From positions 1 through 9,000 of the forward strand of contig JASLDA010000093.1 of the NCBI GenBank assembly GCA_030151745.1: a stretch of 9,000 nucleotides of DNA, written 5' to 3'. This DNA is from Chitinophagaceae bacterium (GTDB lineage Bacteria; Bacteroidota; Bacteroidia; Chitinophagales; Chitinophagaceae). The position numbers and the translations under genes were made by a program. Under the pieces are notes generated by a model. It was given only the letters and a program-made list of their open reading frames with translations, ran no database searches and was not told where the DNA came from. This document shows positions 7,513 to 9,000 of this stretch, one piece after another (within the stretch, counting starts at the first letter, position 1; each line of letters starts with the position of its first letter).

Positions 7513-7559
7513 AAGGCACACAGTCTGTGGCATCCCGCCCGCTGTGTGCCTTTATTTTT
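7513..7559 (+). terminator. Intrinsic terminator after the DUF3127 unit
   Basis: AAGGCACACAG (7513-7523) is perfectly complementary to CTGTGTGCCTT (7542-7552): an 11-bp stem with an 18-nt loop, followed by TTTATTTTT. It lies 145 bp after the DUF3127 stop codon and 23 bp before the lipoprotein ATG, so it most likely ends the DUF3127 transcript including its long 3' region. Confidence 0.88.
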
Positions 7560-7560
7560 G
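7553..7560 (+). promoter_or_regulatory. Possible -7 box for the lipoprotein, inside the terminator T-tract
   Basis: TATTTTTG is an exact TAnnTTTG match located in the T-tract of the preceding terminator, 21 bp before the ATG at 7582. A start about 7 bp downstream would leave a leader of roughly 15 nt. No TTG is seen at -33, and a T-rich terminator tail can match by chance. Confidence 0.4.
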
Positions 7561-7581
7561 TCCTTCCATCAGACCCATCTC

Positions 7582-9000
7582 ATGAAACGTATCCCCAATA
7601 TCCTGTTGCTGCTCCTGTCGGCCGTCCTGCTCGCCTCCTGCGGTAATACGCCGGAGCACGCGGCTTACCTGCCGAAAGACGCGCAGGCAGTGATCGCCGT
7701 CAATACCGGCGCGATGCAGAAAAAGCTTGCCTGGAGCTATATCACCGGCAGCGACCTGCTGAAAGACCTGCGCGAATCCGGTACGAACGATGTGCTTCCC
7801 GCCGCCCTGGGCGATATCCAGAATTCGGGGCTGGACTTTTCCAGTATCCTGTATTTCTATACCAAAGCCGATACCCGCTTCGAGGGCGGCACCCGGGTGA
7901 ATGCCGTCCTGCCGGTGGCCGACGCGGCTAAGGTCGGAGAGTACATCCGCCGGCATATGGCCGGAGCCCGCATCAGCGAGCGGGCCGGGCGCCAGGTTGC
8001 CGTATCGGATAAGGCCTGCATCGGCTGGAGCGACAAAGTGCTGATCGTCAGCAATATCGCTGTGCGGAAGGAAAACGTCGAAATGGGTTCCCGGGTCGAT
8101 ACGCTCGGGGGCGCGGCGATCCCGGTTGACCCGTACACCTATACCCGGGAAACCCCGGACACCGCCCTGACCCTGGCCGAGCTGGACTCCGCCTTCAGGA
8201 AGCCTTCGGAAAGCCTGCTGGCGGATAAGCGCTTCAAGCAGCTGGAGGCCGAAGGGCACGACCTGGCATTCTGGGCCTCCTACGACCAACTGATGAGCGG
8301 CCTGCGCGGACAGCAGGGGATGGGCATGCTCGGCATGATGAGCGGATCTTTCTGGGAAAACAGCGCCGTGGCGGCCGGCATCGACTTCCGCGACGGCGAG
8401 ATCGCTGCCGCCGGCAAGTATTATGTATCAGACAGTCTCCGGGGCATTGCCCGGGAGTTCGCCAAGGAGAATATCGACCAGGACATGCTGCGGCGGCTGC
8501 CGGCCCAGGGGCTCAATTTCGCCATGGGCTACCATCTGAACACCGTGGCGCTGAAGATGATGCTCGACAAGATGGGCCTGAGCGGAATGGTCAATATGGT
8601 CCTGAGTGAGAAAGGATTGAACGTCGACGATATCCTGGGCGCCTTCACCGGGGATCTGGTGCTGGCGGTCAACAACTTCCGCGTCGAGTCGAAAATGCAG
8701 GACGTGGATTCGGTGATGCGGGAGCAATATGGCATTACGCCCTACGAAGTGAAGAAGCCTGCCGCGGATCTCGTTTTCGCCATGAAGGTGAAGGATGACG
8801 CCCGGATGCAGAAGCTGATGGGCTTCGTGTCCCAGACCGGCGCGCTGGCCGCTGCAGGCCCCAATACCTGGACCCTGGCCGGCTCCTCGGACGGCAGCGT
8901 GCTGATCCGGCAGAACGACTATCTCGTCGTCGGCTCGACCCCAACCGCGGCTTCCGCCTTCCTCGGGGGCGGCGGAGCCATGCCCGAAGCCGTAAAGAAG
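7582..9000 (+). CDS. DUF4836-like lipoprotein, 3' partial
   Basis: The frame is open for 473 codons from ATG 7582 to the window end. The N-terminus is a lipoprotein signal peptide: MKRIPN, a hydrophobic LLLLLSAVLLA run, then the lipobox LASC with Cys20 as the lipidated residue. It is therefore exported and anchored in a membrane, probably the outer membrane. The mature part starts EHAAYLPKDAQAVIAVNTGAM and later has GAFTGDLVLAVNNF (about 353-366) and DLVFAMKVKDDARMQKLM. These resemble the DUF4836 family of Bacteroidota lipoproteins, whose N-terminal 'P-x-D-A/S-x-x-V-x-x-x-N' strand and mid-protein 'F-x-G-D' motif recur. The function of that family is unknown. A Met/Gly-rich patch (GQQGMGMLGMMSG, about 247-259) is probably a flexible loop. 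The gene follows a terminator, so it is probably a separate unit. The C-terminus is not seen, so total length cannot be judged. Confidence 0.82.
   Translation, partial: MKRIPNILLLLLSAVLLASCGNTPEHAAYLPKDAQAVIAVNTGAMQKKLAWSYITGSDLLKDLRESGTNDVLPAALGDIQNSGLDFSSILYFYTKADTRFEGGTRVNAVLPVADAAKVGEYIRRHMAGARISERAGRQVAVSDKACIGWSDKVLIVSNIAVRKENVEMGSRVDTLGGAAIPVDPYTYTRETPDTALTLAELDSAFRKPSESLLADKRFKQLEAEGHDLAFWASYDQLMSGLRGQQGMGMLGMMSGSFWENSAVAAGIDFRDGEIAAAGKYYVSDSLRGIAREFAKENIDQDMLRRLPAQGLNFAMGYHLNTVALKMMLDKMGLSGMVNMVLSEKGLNVDDILGAFTGDLVLAVNNFRVESKMQDVDSVMREQYGITPYEVKKPAADLVFAMKVKDDARMQKLMGFVSQTGALAAAGPNTWTLAGSSDGSVLIRQNDYLVVGSTPTAASAFLGGGGAMPEAVKK

Noticed and set aside
7111..7533. Minus-strand ORFs opposite the DUF3127 gene (also 6831-7250)
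   Set aside because: They are Cys/Arg-rich or Val/Ala-rich mirror images of the Asn/Gly codon tract; the plus-strand frame has the full domain and C-terminal tip.
7552..8944. Minus-strand ORFs opposite the lipoprotein (7552-8289, 8428-8727 and 8735-8944)
   Set aside because: The plus-strand frame is open for 473 codons with a perfect lipobox; the antisense frames have no signal or domain.

Overview
The window looks like an ordinary stretch of a moderately GC-rich Bacteroidota chromosome, possibly Chitinophagaceae-like. The family guess is inference. Supporting signs are exact TAnnTTTG promoter boxes, no Shine-Dalgarno sequences before the genes, and protein families typical of the phylum: YwqK/MORN-like repeats, DUF3857, DUF3127 and a DUF4836-like lipoprotein. 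All supported genes are on the + strand.

Layout: (1) 3-2213, the 3' part of a large repeat protein of about 28 YwqK/MORN-like units, whose start lies before the window. (2) 2214-2491, a spacer with two adjacent hairpins. (3) 2492-4468 and 4487-6526, two tandem paralogous secreted proteins with a DUF3857-like N-terminal part and a transglutaminase-like core that seems to have lost its catalytic Cys and Asp; they are 18 bp apart and probably one operon. (4) 6632-6706, tRNA-His(GTG), with its own -7 box and a strong terminator. (5) 6858-7367, a DUF3127 OB-fold-type protein with an Asn/Gly-rich linker and an SSB-like acidic tip. (6) 7368-7581, a spacer unusually rich in short palindromes that ends in a terminator whose T-tract also reads as a -7 promoter box. 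(7) 7582 to the window end, the 5' part of a lipoprotein.

The genes form several independent units. The repeat protein, the DUF3857 pair and the lipoprotein all look like envelope or secreted proteins of unknown role; the DUF3127 protein is probably nucleic-acid related. I see no mobile element, CRISPR array, defence system or secondary-metabolism cluster, and nothing I can honestly call a new system. The most interesting points are the degenerate transglutaminase pair, the SSB-like tail on the DUF3127 protein, the palindrome-dense spacer and the terminator/promoter overlap.
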